Assembly (NCBI GenBank): GCA_023101885.1
Contig: JALPQD010000294.1
Span: 423,501-487,500, forward strand
Origin: Typhlomys cinereus
Lineage: Eukaryota; Chordata; Mammalia; Rodentia; Platacanthomyidae
Length of the DNA stretch: 64,000 bases
Direction of reading: 5' to 3'
The notes beneath the pieces were generated by a model, which had not been told where the DNA came from, did no database searches, and worked only from the letters and a program-made list of their open reading frames with translations. Of this stretch, positions 49,307-60,514 are shown one piece after another (position 1 is the stretch's first letter; each line of letters begins with the position of its first letter). A program made the position numbers and the translations under genes.

Positions 49307-52239
49307 CTAGAGGCCGAGAGGAGTTGGATCAGGAAGTCAAGAATCCCCAAGATGACAGTCTGAAGGACAGCTCCTTATCTCCAGTCCTCCCATGTGGCTT
49401 CTTGATCTCCAATGCTACCAAATCAATGTCAGGAGAGCTGGGCTTGACCCAGCGGGGCGCCACTGTGGCTGGTGCATTGCTAAAACCCCACATCTTTGCC
49501 AAGTCAAAGCTCAGGCTCCTGCCTGCCTCTCCTCCTCAACCTTCCCACTCAACAAAGACCACATTGACCCCCCCACCCACCTACACCACCCCTCCTCTTC
49601 CCCCACACAGAGGCCAGCTCAGCTCTTGGTCTTTTCTTCTGCTGTCTACACATCCAGGAGCTTTGTGCGTGAGACTGTTGCTGTGCTCCAGGTCATGAGT
49701 TCAAGGTTACCTGCTGTCATTCTTTTAGACCCCTTTCTAGCTCCAGAACATCAAAATCTATTACTGAAGATGGATTGTTTTAGATAGGGTCTCAAGTAAA
49801 ACAGACTGGCCATAACCTGCCATGTAGCCGAGACTTTGAGTTTTTGATCCTCCTGTCCACCATTCCAGAGTTGGTAAGATGCCAGGCAAGAGCCACTATG
49901 CCTAGTTTTATGTTAGTGCTGGGGAGGGAACCAGGACTTCCTGCCTGTGGCAAACTACCAGCCTTGGAGTGTGTGAGTACATCTCAGGTGTCTTTCCCTC
50001 AGTTGCCCTCCACCTTGCTTTTTGAGGGAGGGTCTCTACAACCTGGAGCTCACTAGCCAAAGAGCAAATCTGGGAATCCCTTTGTCTGCCCACCACCATT
50101 GCTAGCTTTTAATGAGGGTACTTGAATCTGAATTAAGGTCTGCATGCTCACACAGCAAGCTCTTCATGGGTTGAGCCATCTCCCCAGACCCTGGATCAGC
50201 TTTGTATCTGCACCCTGTGTTCAAACTCCAGAAAGGTTGTCCCTTCCCCTGTCCTGGGCCTACCAGAAAGATTGGTATAGAACAGAGACTCAGTAAATAC
50301 CAGAACTAAAAGAGGAGGAGGAGGGAGGAGAGGACTAGAAGATGTTCAGATCTGGTGTTGGCCCTATCATCCTCAGGGCCAAGCATGCCTACCAGGCAGG
50401 CCAACTCCCAAAGAGACACAAGGGTCAAGAGACTGTAGGTGGTGTGCCGGGACCCAAGGGGTAGAAGCCCAGTGGGGAGAATTGGACGTGGATGTGCTAA
50501 TGGCTTCAGCGACAGGGTCTCCACTGACCCTCCTCCCATGCCTGCCTGGCTCCTCCTCATGGTCATGTCACTCCAATGCCATCTATCTTCAGGAAACCAC
50601 GGCACCTCCAAAGCACTCCCTCCTCTACACTTGATATCTCAGATGGTCCCCACCTTCCCTTTTACTGAGACTGTCCTCTGACATCTCTTGTTCATTTATA
50701 GTGGTAGGCAGAATGTTGCTCTCCCTGGAGATTTCGGTCTACTTCTTTCCCCGAATGTATTCTGCAAGCCCAAAGAAATGACTTCTCAGTTGGGTTTAGT
50801 GGTTCACATCTGAGACTCCATCACTCAGACGTTTATAATTTCAGGACTGCAGAGCTGAAGCAGGAAGACTGCCAGAGCTAAGATCTGCCTGGGCTACAGA
50901 GTGAGACCCTGTCTCAAAAAAGTAGAGAGAGGGTTTAAGGGTTAAGACTCTGTCTCAAAAGCAGAAGATCTTGAGTCAGCTTTAGTTAATAGAGACTCAA
51001 TTTCAAAAAATCAAAATCAATGACAGGAAAAGAGGAAAAAAGGTGGCATAGTGGCACATGCCTATAATCTCAGCACTTGGGAGGTAGAGGCGGGAAGACC
51101 AAGGGCGAAGAATACTTTGGATTACATAGCAAGTTCAAAGTAAATTGGAGTAAAAGAAATCCTATTTCAAAACAAACAAACCACAAAAAGACATTCCTCC
51201 CATGCCTGGGAGACTCAGGGGCCCATCTTTTACCTCCTTGAACTGGGCGTGGGCAGCGTCCCTCACGAGTTGCAGAATGAGCCCTTCACTGGTGGAGAGG
51301 AAGACTCCGCTCTGTCGCATGCGGGTCAGGGCCACTAGCCGGTCCACCTGACTGCAGGAGCAGGAGGTAGGGGGCAGGTGTTCATGCTCTGGCATCATTG
51401 ACCAGTGCCCTAACCTGTGCCCACCCTGGGGGACCTTCTCACCTGCGAGAGGAGCAGGCGTCGGCCACCACATGGACTTGCAGCCCCCGGTCCAGGAGGT
51501 CCAGGGCGGTGTTCTGCAGACAGACAAGGGTGAGGGCAAAGGCAGAGCAGAGCATAGCCGGGGGGCCGGGGTGAGAAATTAGGGGATTCCTAATTCGGAA
51601 CTGGAAGTTGAGACTAGGGAGATCCAGATTCAAAGTCATAGTCCCAGGGTAAGTTAAAGTTCAGGAGGCAGGGCCAACAGGTTGGAGGGGGCTCCAGAAA
51701 GCAGGCAGACAGGGCCTCACCAAGACACAGACATGTGCCTCGATGCCGCAGAGTAGCACGGACTGCAGCTGCGGGCGGCTGTCCAGCTCCTTCTGTAAGG
51801 TGGGCACCATGCTGAAGCAAGTCTTGCTCAGAGCCGGAATGCCCTGAGCCCCCAGCTCCGGAACTGTGGGTCCCAGGCCTTGGGGGTACTGCTCTGTCAC
51901 TAAGACTGGGACATTCAGCAATCGGGCCACCTGCATGGAGAGGGGAAGCAAAGCGAGGAGGGTAGGATCTAAATCCTGGGACTGAGGGAGGAGGGCTGGG
52001 GAGGATCCCTGGGTTTGAGGGAGGAGGGCTGGGTGAGGACCCCTGGGTCTGAGGGAGGAGGGCTGGGGTCTGGGTCTGGAAAAGGACAGGATGTCCCATA
52101 CCTTAAGCATTCGAGCAGCCACGGACACAATCTGTGGGAAGTAGGCTATGCTGGGGCGAAATTTCTCCTGCAGGTCGCATAGGAACAGGACGGAGGATTC
52201 TGGGAGAACCCGGCCCAGGCCAATCCTGACTGCTGCCAT
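49214..52239 (-). CDS. Isoc2: Isoc2 copy 2 (distal), isochorismatase-domain protein, 5 coding exons
   Basis: Coding exons are 52239-52102, 51930-51721, 51513-51443, 51351-51234 and 49306-49214, again 209 aa with identical exon sizes (138, 210, 71, 118, 93 bp). Asp22 (LFLCDLQEK), Lys82 and Cys114 are conserved. It shares the ISOC2 fold and role described for copy 1. By position it may be the mouse Isoc2a counterpart. Intron 1 contains a G-rich minisatellite just upstream of exon 2. The terminal decapeptide [10 protein letters not shown] differs from copy 1 ([10 protein letters not shown]), and from human, so the C-terminus evolves fast. No frameshift or early stop. Confidence 0.93.
51045..51180 (+). 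repeat. B1 SINE in Isoc2 copy 2 intron 4
   Basis: GGCACATGCCTATAATCTCA and a long A-rich tail, ending 50 bp from the exon. Confidence 0.8.
51234..51351 (-). other. Isoc2: Isoc2 copy 2, 118-bp exon
   Basis: Acceptor CTGCAG|TCAGG, donor AAGGAG|GTAAAA. It encodes [13 protein letters not shown] through AQFKE. Flanking intron bases are also close to copy 1. Confidence 0.92.
51443..51513 (-). other. Isoc2: Isoc2 copy 2, 71-bp exon
   Basis: Acceptor TCTGCAG|AAC, donor CGCAG|GTGAGA. It encodes [19 protein letters not shown] and CSSR. Confidence 0.92.
51721..51930 (-). other. Isoc2: Isoc2 copy 2, 210-bp exon with catalytic Cys
   Basis: Acceptor CATGCAG|GTG, donor TTG|GTGAGG. Residues 67-116 differ from copy 1 at one position only, while residues 47-66 differ at eight. 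Confidence 0.93.
51955..52080. repeat. G-rich minisatellite in Isoc2 copy 2 intron 1
   Basis: Units of GGGTCTGAGGGAGGAGGGCT, the reverse complement of the Shisa7 intron minisatellite unit. Confidence 0.8.
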
Positions 52240-52242
52240 TTC
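52102..52242 (-). other. Isoc2: Isoc2 copy 2, exon with start codon
   Basis: Acceptor CACCTCCAG|GAAATG, as in copy 1; ATG at 52239-52237; donor AAG|GTATGG. It encodes residues 1-46, 10 of which differ from copy 1. Confidence 0.92.
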
Positions 52243-52477
52243 CTGGAGGTGTGCAGAGGCCCTGGGCAGGGGCAAGCAGGGAAGAGGGCTCATGGCCTCA
52301 GTCAGGGACTGTGCGTCTCCAGGTGTGTCACCTGCTGAGTATGGTCTGGGATTTGCTGTTCTTTCTCCTCCTGTCACTGGTAAAGCTATAGCCCACGAAG
52401 GGGTCTCACACTGCAGTCACCCTGTCTTATGTCAGCCTCTCGACCCTCGGCTTTCTCCTTCCTTAAGACTATGAACG

Positions 52478-52636
52478 ACGGGAGTTGAAGAGATGGCTTA
52501 GGGGTTAAGACTTGAATGTGGATCCTAAAAACTCTAGGCAGAAATGGTGGCAGCCTGCACATCTAACTCTGGAAAGTGAAGCCTTGGTTTCCAAGTCAAT
52601 CTCTAGGCGTCACAGGCATACACAGTGTCCTTTGAT

Positions 52637-52675
<39 letters not shown>

Positions 52676-52690
52676 CATACACAAAGACTA
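52478..52690 (+). repeat. F1 SINE with (CAGA)n
   Basis: GAAGAGATGGCTTAGGGGTT head; CAGA run 52,638-52,672. Confidence 0.75.
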
Positions 52691-53295
52691 TGAAAATCAA
52701 TTGGCAGTTTTGTGGTCCTTGGTTTCTCCCTGTCCCTACATCTGTCAGACTCCATCCCCAGGTGAAACAAGCCTAAGCAGTAAGGTGGCCTCTCTGTGGG
52801 TATACTAAGCTGGGACATAAACTCTGTGAGAAAAACGAAGCCATATTTTACCTGTGAGAGAAGGTCTTGCTATGTAGCCCAGACTGATCTTCAACTTCTG
52901 ATTTTTTTGCCTTCATCTCCCGAGTGTATGGCCCCACCATGCCATATTCTTTGAGATCCCTGAAGTTGGCTTTCTCCAGCATGGCCAATGGCTCCTCTCT
53001 AAGCCTCAGTTTACCCACATATAAAAAACTGTTCCTCAACTTCCTTCCTTCCTTTGGCAAGATACCTACACAGGAGTAGGCGAGGTAGCTCAGTGGGTAA
53101 GGCATCCGCTTCCACACCTGGTGACCTGAGTTCAATCCCTGGAGGCCCACAACTAGAGAACTGACTTCCGAAAGTTATCTTCTGATTTTTTCTACCCCTG
53201 TACATTAACATACATGTGGGTTTTTTCCTCTCTCTCCTCTCTTTCTTTTCTCTGTCTCACTTGCTTGTCCTCCCTCTCTCAAATTAATTAATGAA

Positions 53296-53310
53296 GCACA
53301 TGTGTATGGA

Positions 53311-53364
<54 letters not shown>

Positions 53365-53595
53365 CATCAAAGGGTACTGTGTCCCTGTGGAGGACCAAGG
53401 TGACTTCAAGAATGATCCTGGATTGCTTCTACCTCCTTTTTTGCTTTGCTCTGGATTTCCCAGGTTTTGCCCACCAGGGCCAGAAGTACAGGCCGCTGCC
53501 ATTTCCCTCTGGCATTTTTTTCACTTGAGACCCGAACTCAGGACCTTCTGCATATGAGGCAGAGTCTTAATCTCTGAGCCATCTCTTCAGCCCAT
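53296..53595 (-). repeat. F1 SINE with (TG)n
   Basis: TG run 53,314-53,360, body ending CTGAGCCATCTCTTCAGCCC. Confidence 0.85.
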
Positions 53596-53956
53596 AAAAT
53601 ATTTTCTAAAAGATATCCACACAATGGCAAATTACTCAGCCTTAGAAAACTATGAAACCCTAAGGTGATACAACACAGACAAACCCTGAAAACACCATGC
53701 TCAGTGAACCAGGCCCCTGACAAAAGGCCATATGGTACATGATTCTATCATAGGAAATGTCTAGTACAAACTGAGCATACTGGTGTATGCCAAGAATCCC
53801 AGCCTTCAGGAGGCCAAGATGAAAAGATTGCCAAGAGTCTGTGTCCAGCTTGGTCTGCAGAGTAAGACCTTGTCTTGCTTACAAAAACCTCAAACCAACC
53901 AACCAACCCTCCTACAAAAACAAAGTCGAGTTCAATCCCTGAAATCCAAGTTTAAA

Positions 53957-54172
53957 ATTCATTCATTCATTCATTCATTCATTCATTCAGTGTGTGACTT
54001 CGGAAATCATCCTGGATTGCTGGAGATAGCCTTCCTTTTTGCTTCGCTTTGGGACTTACCAGGCTTTCCACCATTTCCACCTGGTGTTTTTACATGAGAC
54101 CTGGGATCTGAACTCAGGTCCTTCTGCTTATAAGGCAGAGTCTTAATTCCTGAGCTATCTCTCCAACCCTGA
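53957..54172 (-). repeat. F1 SINE with (ATTC)n
   Basis: ATTC run at the tail end, then an F1 body ending GAGCTATCTCTCCAACCC. Confidence 0.75.
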
Positions 54173-54599
54173 AATTCAGTTTTTTTGTTTGTTTTTAAGT
54201 GGAACATGGTGAAGCTGTGAGTGTTTGTAATCCCAGTGATGGAAAAATGGAGACAGGTGGGTCCCTGTGGCTCAGGGATTGCCAGTCTAGCACACTTGGC
54301 GATGAATTTCAGAACATTTGAGAGACCTTGTCTCAAAACACAAGGTAAACGGCATCTGAGGGAGGCCACCCAAGGTTATCCTCTGGACTTCCCTATATGG
54401 GCACATCCACAAACATAAAAGAAGCGTCTGGAACATGCTAAGTCAGAGATCTAGAAAGCCAAGGGATGGGATAAGGAGGATTTAGTGGTAACGGCTTGAC
54501 ATCAGATTTTCACACAGGATGATAAAATGTTCTGAACTTTGATTAAACAATGGTTAGTGAACATCATGCACTCAAGGTTGCCAGTGGATTTTTTATTTA

Positions 54600-54910
54600 T
54601 ATTTTTAAGTTTTATTTATTTTATGTGTGGGTGCATATGTGTTTGTGTGAGAGAGAGAGAGGAAGAGAGATAGAGAGAGAGAGGGCACTGTATGTGTCTG
54701 TGGGAGAACAAGGATGACTTCAGGAATCATCTTGGATTGCTTTTACCTTCTTTTTTCTTCATCCTGGGATTTCTCAGGCTCTGCCTCCCAGAGCCAGAAG
54801 TGCAGGCTGCCACTGTTTCTACCTGGTGTTTTTACGTGGGATTCAGGATCCAAACTCAGGCTCTTCTGCTTTTGAGGCAGAAGCTCAATCCCTGTACCAT
54901 CTTTCCAGTT
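54600..54910 (-). repeat. F1 SINE
   Basis: GA run then an F1 body with ATTCAGGATCCAAACTCAGG. Confidence 0.75.
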
Positions 54911-55129
54911 TACCAGTGGATTTTTAACTGACTAGGGGGGCTGAGGATGGAGCTCGCCTGGCATGTGTGAAGTCCTGGGTTCCATCCCCAGCACATTAGT
55001 TAAATGACCCTAATCCCAGCACTGGAGAGGTGCAGTTAAGAGGTGAAGTTCAAATTCATCCTTGGCTACAGAGCAAGTTTAAGGCCAAAGTGGGCTTAAA
55101 CATGGGCTATATAGTCTCCATGAATGAGG

Positions 55130-55450
55130 TTGGGCTGCTGCGGAGATGGCTCACTGGTTAAAAGTGCTTGCCGCACACACAAGTAGGACTGTCGTTTGGA
55201 TCACCAAAGCCTGCATTAGTATCAGGAGTGTGGGCGGCCACCTGAAGTTCTAGCCTAGGAAGGTGAAGCCTGAGACTCCCCAGAGCAAGCTACATCGTCA
55301 GACTAGCCCTAATGGCATACTCTGGGTTTAATAAGAGAATCAAGTTCACAACAGTAAGATAGGGCAGCGGATGATTCCTGATATTACCCTCAGGCCCCCA
55401 CATGCATACATGGATATATAGACCCCGCATACCCATAACACATAAAAAAA
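55130..55450 (+). repeat. Old tRNA-headed SINE
   Basis: GCGGAGATGGCTCACTGGTT head. The body has the AGACTAGCCCTAATGG segment of the long variant. Confidence 0.7.
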
Positions 55451-55710
55451 TGAAAAAATGCCAACTCTAATAAATTGGCTTTGACAATCCCAGCTGCTCA
55501 GGAGGTTGAGGAAGGCAGATCAAAAGCAAGGCCTTGTCTCAAAGTAAAAACATGAGTCAGCAAGATGTTTAAAGGCACCTGCATATAAACCTGGTGGGCC
55601 TGCTAACCTGAGTTCTATCCATGGGGCTCACATGGTGAAAGGAGAGAAATTGTCCTCTGACCTTCATATACATGCCTGTTGTCTCTCTCTATTAAATATT
55701 TAAAAGAATA

Positions 55711-55995
55711 AGGGGGCTGGAGAGATGGCTCAGGGATTAAGACTCTGCCTTGAAAGGAGAAGGTCCTGAGTTTGGATCCCAGGTCCCACGAAAAAACATC
55801 AGGCAGAACCTGCCGCAGCCTGGACTTCTAGCCCTGGTGGGCCGAGCCTGGAAAATCCCAGAGCCAAGCAAGGAGGTAGAAGCAATCCAGGATGATTCCT
55901 GAAGTCACTCTTGGTCCTCCACAGGACACACAGTGCCCTCTGATACACATACATGTGTGCGCACACACACAATAAATGAATAAAGTTTAAAAAAA
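55711..55995 (+). repeat. F1 SINE
   Basis: Well-preserved: GGGGGCTGGAGAGATGGCTC head to AATAAATGAATAAAG tail. Confidence 0.85.
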
Positions 55996-57302
55996 TTAAA
56001 GAGTAAGGTGGATGATTCCTGAGATCAACCTCGGTTCTATGTGTGCACATATTCATATAATGTGCACATACACACATGGAGAAGAAGAAAAAAGTAAAGG
56101 GTTAGGAGCCGAAGATACAGCTTGTATCTAGAGCAACTGCCTATTGTGAGAGATGATATAGCTAAACTCAGCCAGGTGTGGGTGCCTGTCTGTAATCCCA
56201 GTTTCTGGTCAGAAAATCCTAAAGTAAACACACAATCTTGACACTATCAGCACAGTCTGGCCTTAGGCAGATCATGTATTTACTCTTCACTGGAAAACCT
56301 ATTACACAATGTGTGGATCTCTTCGGTTACTAGTAGTGGTGCTCTGGGGTTTTCTGAGACAGGGTCTCACTATGTAGCCTTGGCTGGCTTCCAACTCTTG
56401 GCTTAGCCTGGTGGCTACACACCATGGGCATGCCAGGCACCTTCCCTTTCTTTAAAACTCCCTTTAACCCAAAACACTAGATTCCTTAATCGCATCATCG
56501 TAACTGACAGGGCTGGAGTTTTTCTCTCTCTCCGGAAGAGGAGGAAAAATAAAAAACATTTTGAAAAGTGTCTTATGTACCCCAGGTTAGCCCTGAACTC
56601 GACACCTTTTGGGTCTTTAAACTCATTTGATCGGCTGTGTGCCCCTGAGACTTCACCTGTGCAATACCTGTGGCTGTTGTACAGGTGGCACACATGCATA
56701 ATTTTTTTTCAAAATAAAAGATAAAATGCAGATTGGACCGAGGAGCCGAAGCTGGGGTCCCTTGCAGACAGCCGGGACAGAGACAGGAGGGGAGGGTGGG
56801 AGTGTGCGGGAGGCTGGGCAGGCACCCGCAGGCTGGCCATGTGGGGCACCACTTAAAGACTAACTGGGACCTGAGGTGAGAGGAACTGGTTTGGGCAGAA
56901 AATGAACGGTGTTTGGGAACGGAGTAAGAAGTGAGGAAGGATGTCTGCGCTGGAGACAGATTTAGGTGGGTGCCGTGAACATCCCGAGAAAATTGAGGAA
57001 GAAGCCCTGGGTGAGTAGTGTTCGAGTTGGGGTTCGAAGGGCTGCGGAGGGGTGTGTTTATTCCCCCAGGTGACCACGGGAACCCAGCTCCAGGGCCGGG
57101 TTCTCTCTGCGTCTCTTTTTTCTCATAGGAGGACCATGGTTGAAGTCCAGCAGTGGGGAGGGGGTGCTAAACCTGGCTGTACAGAGGTTGGGAGTCGCCC
57201 CTGACCGCCCGTCCCAAGGAGCAGCAGTCGTCCTGCCCCGACCCCGACCGACGTCCTGCGGAGTTTCCGCGTCCCCTTCCTCCAGGTCGCGGTTGCACTT
57301 AC

Positions 57303-57600
57303 CCCGAAGGCACCAGGTTCGAGTCCCGTCGGACTCTGACAGGCGATACCGGGAGACTTTCGCCTCTAACCCCCGCCGGTTCCGCACCGGGTCACCGTTT
57401 TGTATGTTTTTTTTTTTTTTTTTTAAACTCTTGCGTGTCTCTGATCCCGCCCTCCGGCACAGAGCCACCCAATAGGCGTTAGCTTGTCTCTGTCCTCGCC
57501 CCCTGCATCTTAGCCAATCCTCGTGCGACTCTCCTAAGTGAGGGGCGGGGTGGGGAGGCTGGTAGTCTGAGAATCTGATTGGTCCTCAGGGGGCTGGGGA
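57303..57600 (-). promoter_or_regulatory. Isoc2: Isoc2 copy 2 promoter and untranslated first exon
   Basis: Donor TTCGGG|GTAAGTGCAA is at 57303/57302. CCAAT boxes are at 57469-57473 and 57514-57518, with an inverted one in the shared string GATTGGTCCTCA (57578-57582). Homology to the copy 1 promoter continues through the first part of intron 1 (56.9-57.3 kb against 38.56-39.02 kb). Confidence 0.75.
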
Positions 57601-58249
57601 GTTCTGATTAACTCTGAGGGTGCGTGATAATTGCCAAAGTGCACCCCGGGAAGCTGATCACTGAGCTGCACGCAGAGCGATCGGCCCAGCGCTCACGAGG
57701 CTGGGGAAAGAGGGTTGCTGGTTCTTTTTAGAATAATTTATGTCTTATTTACTTATTAATTTGAGAGAGACAGAGACAGAGATGCATGCGTGCCATGGCA
57801 CACGGGTGAAGGGCAGGGATCAATTTAAGGCAAGTTAGTTCTCTCAACCATGGGGGCGTCTGGGGACTTGAATTCAGATCATCACCAGGTTTGCAAACTT
57901 AGCTATCTCCTCGGCTCCCTGGCCTTGCAGGTTGCCAGGCCAGGACTATCCTGGACTGCATAGTGAGTCTCTCTCTCTCTCTCTCTCTCTCCTCTGTCTT
58001 ACACACACACACCACACACACACACCACACACAGAGAGACTGAAAGAATAGACAGGTTCCTGTCTGGGATACCAGCTACAGGTTCTGTGGGTCCATAGGA
58101 GAGTCTGAGATTTTATTGTTCCTAACAAGTTCCCAGGGATAGCCTGTGATGCCCCTATGGTGATGGTCTGAGACCAGGTTTTGTTTTGTTTTTTTTCTTT
58201 TGAGACAGGATTTCATGTAGCCCATGCTGACTTTGAACTCACTTTATGA

Positions 58250-58590
58250 ATCTGTCATGTTTGAAGGTGATTTCCCTCCCCACGGTTGGACCCCTTAGCT
58301 GGGTTAATATTTGGGAAGGTTGTGGCAGCTTTAGGAAGCTTTAGGAGCTTTGTTGAAGGAAGGCAGGTCACAGAGGGTGAGATTTGAGGTTGGACAGCCT
58401 ACCCTGCTTCCTTTTGCCTTTCTCTGCCTCATGTTGGCTATGATGGCCTGAGTCGTCTGCAGCTTCTGCTGCTCACCGTACCTTTCAGCCCTAATGGATG
58501 GTTAGCCAAATAAATCTCTTTTTCTCCCCCTTGAACAGTTGTACGAGTATTGTCTCACAGCAAGGGGAAGAAAAGCAACTAAAACAGCAT
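58250..58590 (+). mobile_element. MT/MaLR-like LTR remnant
   Basis: GGGTTAATATTTGGGAAGG start region and AATAAATCTCTTT near the end. Confidence 0.5.
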
Positions 58591-58689
58591 CCAATGATGC
58601 TTGAACTTCTGACCCTCTGGTCTCTGCCTCTTGAATACTGAGATTACAGGTGTGCATCACAATGCCAGGCTCTGAGACTTACTTAACTT

Positions 58690-58895
58690 TTTTTTTTACA
58701 TTTATTTATTTGTTTGTTTGTTTGTTTATTGTGTGCATGCATGTGTATGTGGTGACACATATGGAGGTCAGTGGACAACTTGTAGGAGTTGGTTCCCTCC
58801 TTCCGTTCTGTGGACTCTGGAGATCGAACTCAGGAACTCAGGTCATCGGTCTTGGCTGCAAGTGCCTACACCTCGTAAGCCATCTCGCCAGCCCT
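58690..58895 (-). repeat. B3-like SINE
   Basis: Ends GTAAGCCATCTCGCCAGCCC. Confidence 0.75.
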
Positions 58896-58905
58896 AGGAC
58901 CCGCT

Positions 58906-58926
58906 TTTTTTTTTTATTCAATTGTG

Positions 58927-58965
<39 letters not shown>

Positions 58966-59176
58966 ACGCATGTGCGTGTGTGTGTGTGTATGTGTGTGTG
59001 TGTGTAGAACCACAGGCAAATTCAGGAACCACCATGGACCGCCTCCACCTCCTTTTTTACTCTGCTCCGGGATTCACAGGCTCCACCTGGCGTCTATACG
59101 TGGGGTCTAGGATCTGAACTCAGGACCTTCCTGCCTGCAAGGCAGAGCCTAACCCCTGAGCCACCTCTCCAGCCCC
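58906..59176 (-). repeat. F2 SINE, internally shortened
   Basis: F2 with a deletion after GGCTCCACC. The target duplication AGG(A/T)CCCGCTTTT flanks it. Confidence 0.85.
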
Positions 59177-59277
59177 AGGTCCCGCTTTTGAGATCCACTG
59201 AATCAGTCGATGACTTTAGTATAGGTTTGAAAATTTTCACAATACAGTGTCAAAAAATTCCTAGTTGAAGTGATTCC

Positions 59278-59640
59278 TCAGGGAAGCAGGGCCTGAGGGG
59301 ACCCATGGGGTGGAAGAAGTGGTGTGTGGGAAGATGCCGAGGACACTGATCTGGATTTTCTCAGACCTATTGGGAGCCTAGGGCAAAGTGCTTTGGGCTG
59401 CCCAGGCTTCCCACAAGCCGGGGTCCTGGTGGCCTGAGGCCTTGGGGAGCAGGGGGTAGGGTCTGGCATGGGGCAGACAAACCTAGAATGCCAGGGCAGA
59501 GAGCCATCTTGAGGAGTGGAAAAGTGGAGTGCACCTGGGAGGTTCTGGGAATGCTAGGGAATGAGAAGGTCCTCTACACCCAGCGCTTCCCAGGCAAAGG
59601 TATGTGTTGGCACTCTCTTAGATGCAAGCCTCGATCCATG
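59278..59640. other. Conserved non-coding segment, block copy 2
   Basis: Homologue of 44560-44910. No C19orf85-like exon lies beside it, so the exon copy on this side has been lost or never arrived. Confidence 0.65.
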
Positions 59641-59779
59641 GCTGAGGACAGAGTTTCCAACTAGTTAGTGACGATCTTCTTTGGGACATAATGATACCAC
59701 CACTGTGACATATCTTTGTCTTCTGATGCAGATTGAATGGTGTATGGGCAGTAGACACTCTTTACAAATGGCCCCGGGT

Positions 59780-60163
59780 ATTAGTTAGATACGGGTGTCA
59801 ACTTGACAGTTGAAGGCTGAGCTTTGGGCACATTTGTGAAGAATTAATAGTTAAGGCAAGCCCTGAGCAAGCCTGCAGGAGACTGTCTGACAGGAAGACT
59901 CAGCCCGTGGTGGGCGGGACCATTCCTGGGCAGGTGGATGACAGGGAGGGAGCTGGTTCAGTACTTTGGCAGACTTACAATCTGTAAGTGAGGTTTGCCC
60001 CTCTCTCAGCTATCTCTGTGGATGTGGTATGGCCAGTCCCCTCAGCTCCTGGTGTTGGTGTGAGCTCTCCTGCCAAACTGGACTGTGAACTGTAACAGAA
60101 TTATAAGCAAGAATAAAACCCCCCTTTTCCCATAAACTGTTTGCTCAGTGCTTATCAGCAACA
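59780..60163 (+). mobile_element. Solo MaLR (ORR1-like) LTR
   Basis: GGGTGTCAACTTGACAGTTG near the start, CAGCAACA at the end. Confidence 0.7.
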
Positions 60164-60334
60164 GTAACACCTAATCTTTGGCTGATAACAGCTGCTGATT
60201 ATTTTTCTCCTTCTCTTTGCCCTCCTCTTCCCCTCTTCTCGTGTTTTCTTCTCAAGAAGCCCAGGTTAGACTTGAAATTCCTCTATAGCTGAGAATAGAC
60301 TTGAACTCCTAACCTGTCTGCCTCATCAAGCCGA

Positions 60335-60480
60335 TCGTGGTGATGCATGTCTGGTCTGTCATCCCAGCAATGGAGAGGTTGAGGCAGGAGGATCAGAAGT
60401 TCAAGATCACTCTAGGCTATATGTATATAGCTGAGTTTGAGAGCAGTCTGAGATACATGAGAGTTTGTTTCAAACAAACA
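60335..60480 (+). repeat. Degenerate B1 SINE
   Basis: CTGTCATCCCAGCAATGGAG and an A-rich tail. Confidence 0.65.
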
Positions 60481-60514
60481 AATAGGGGAAAAAGTGTGTA
60501 GTTAGTCTAATACT

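Noticed and set aside
57058..57475. Open frames over the Isoc2 copy 2 first exon with a partly similar partner at 38852-39109
   Set aside because: Similarity reflects the duplicated promoter and untranslated exon. The frames contain length differences and cross the splice donor.
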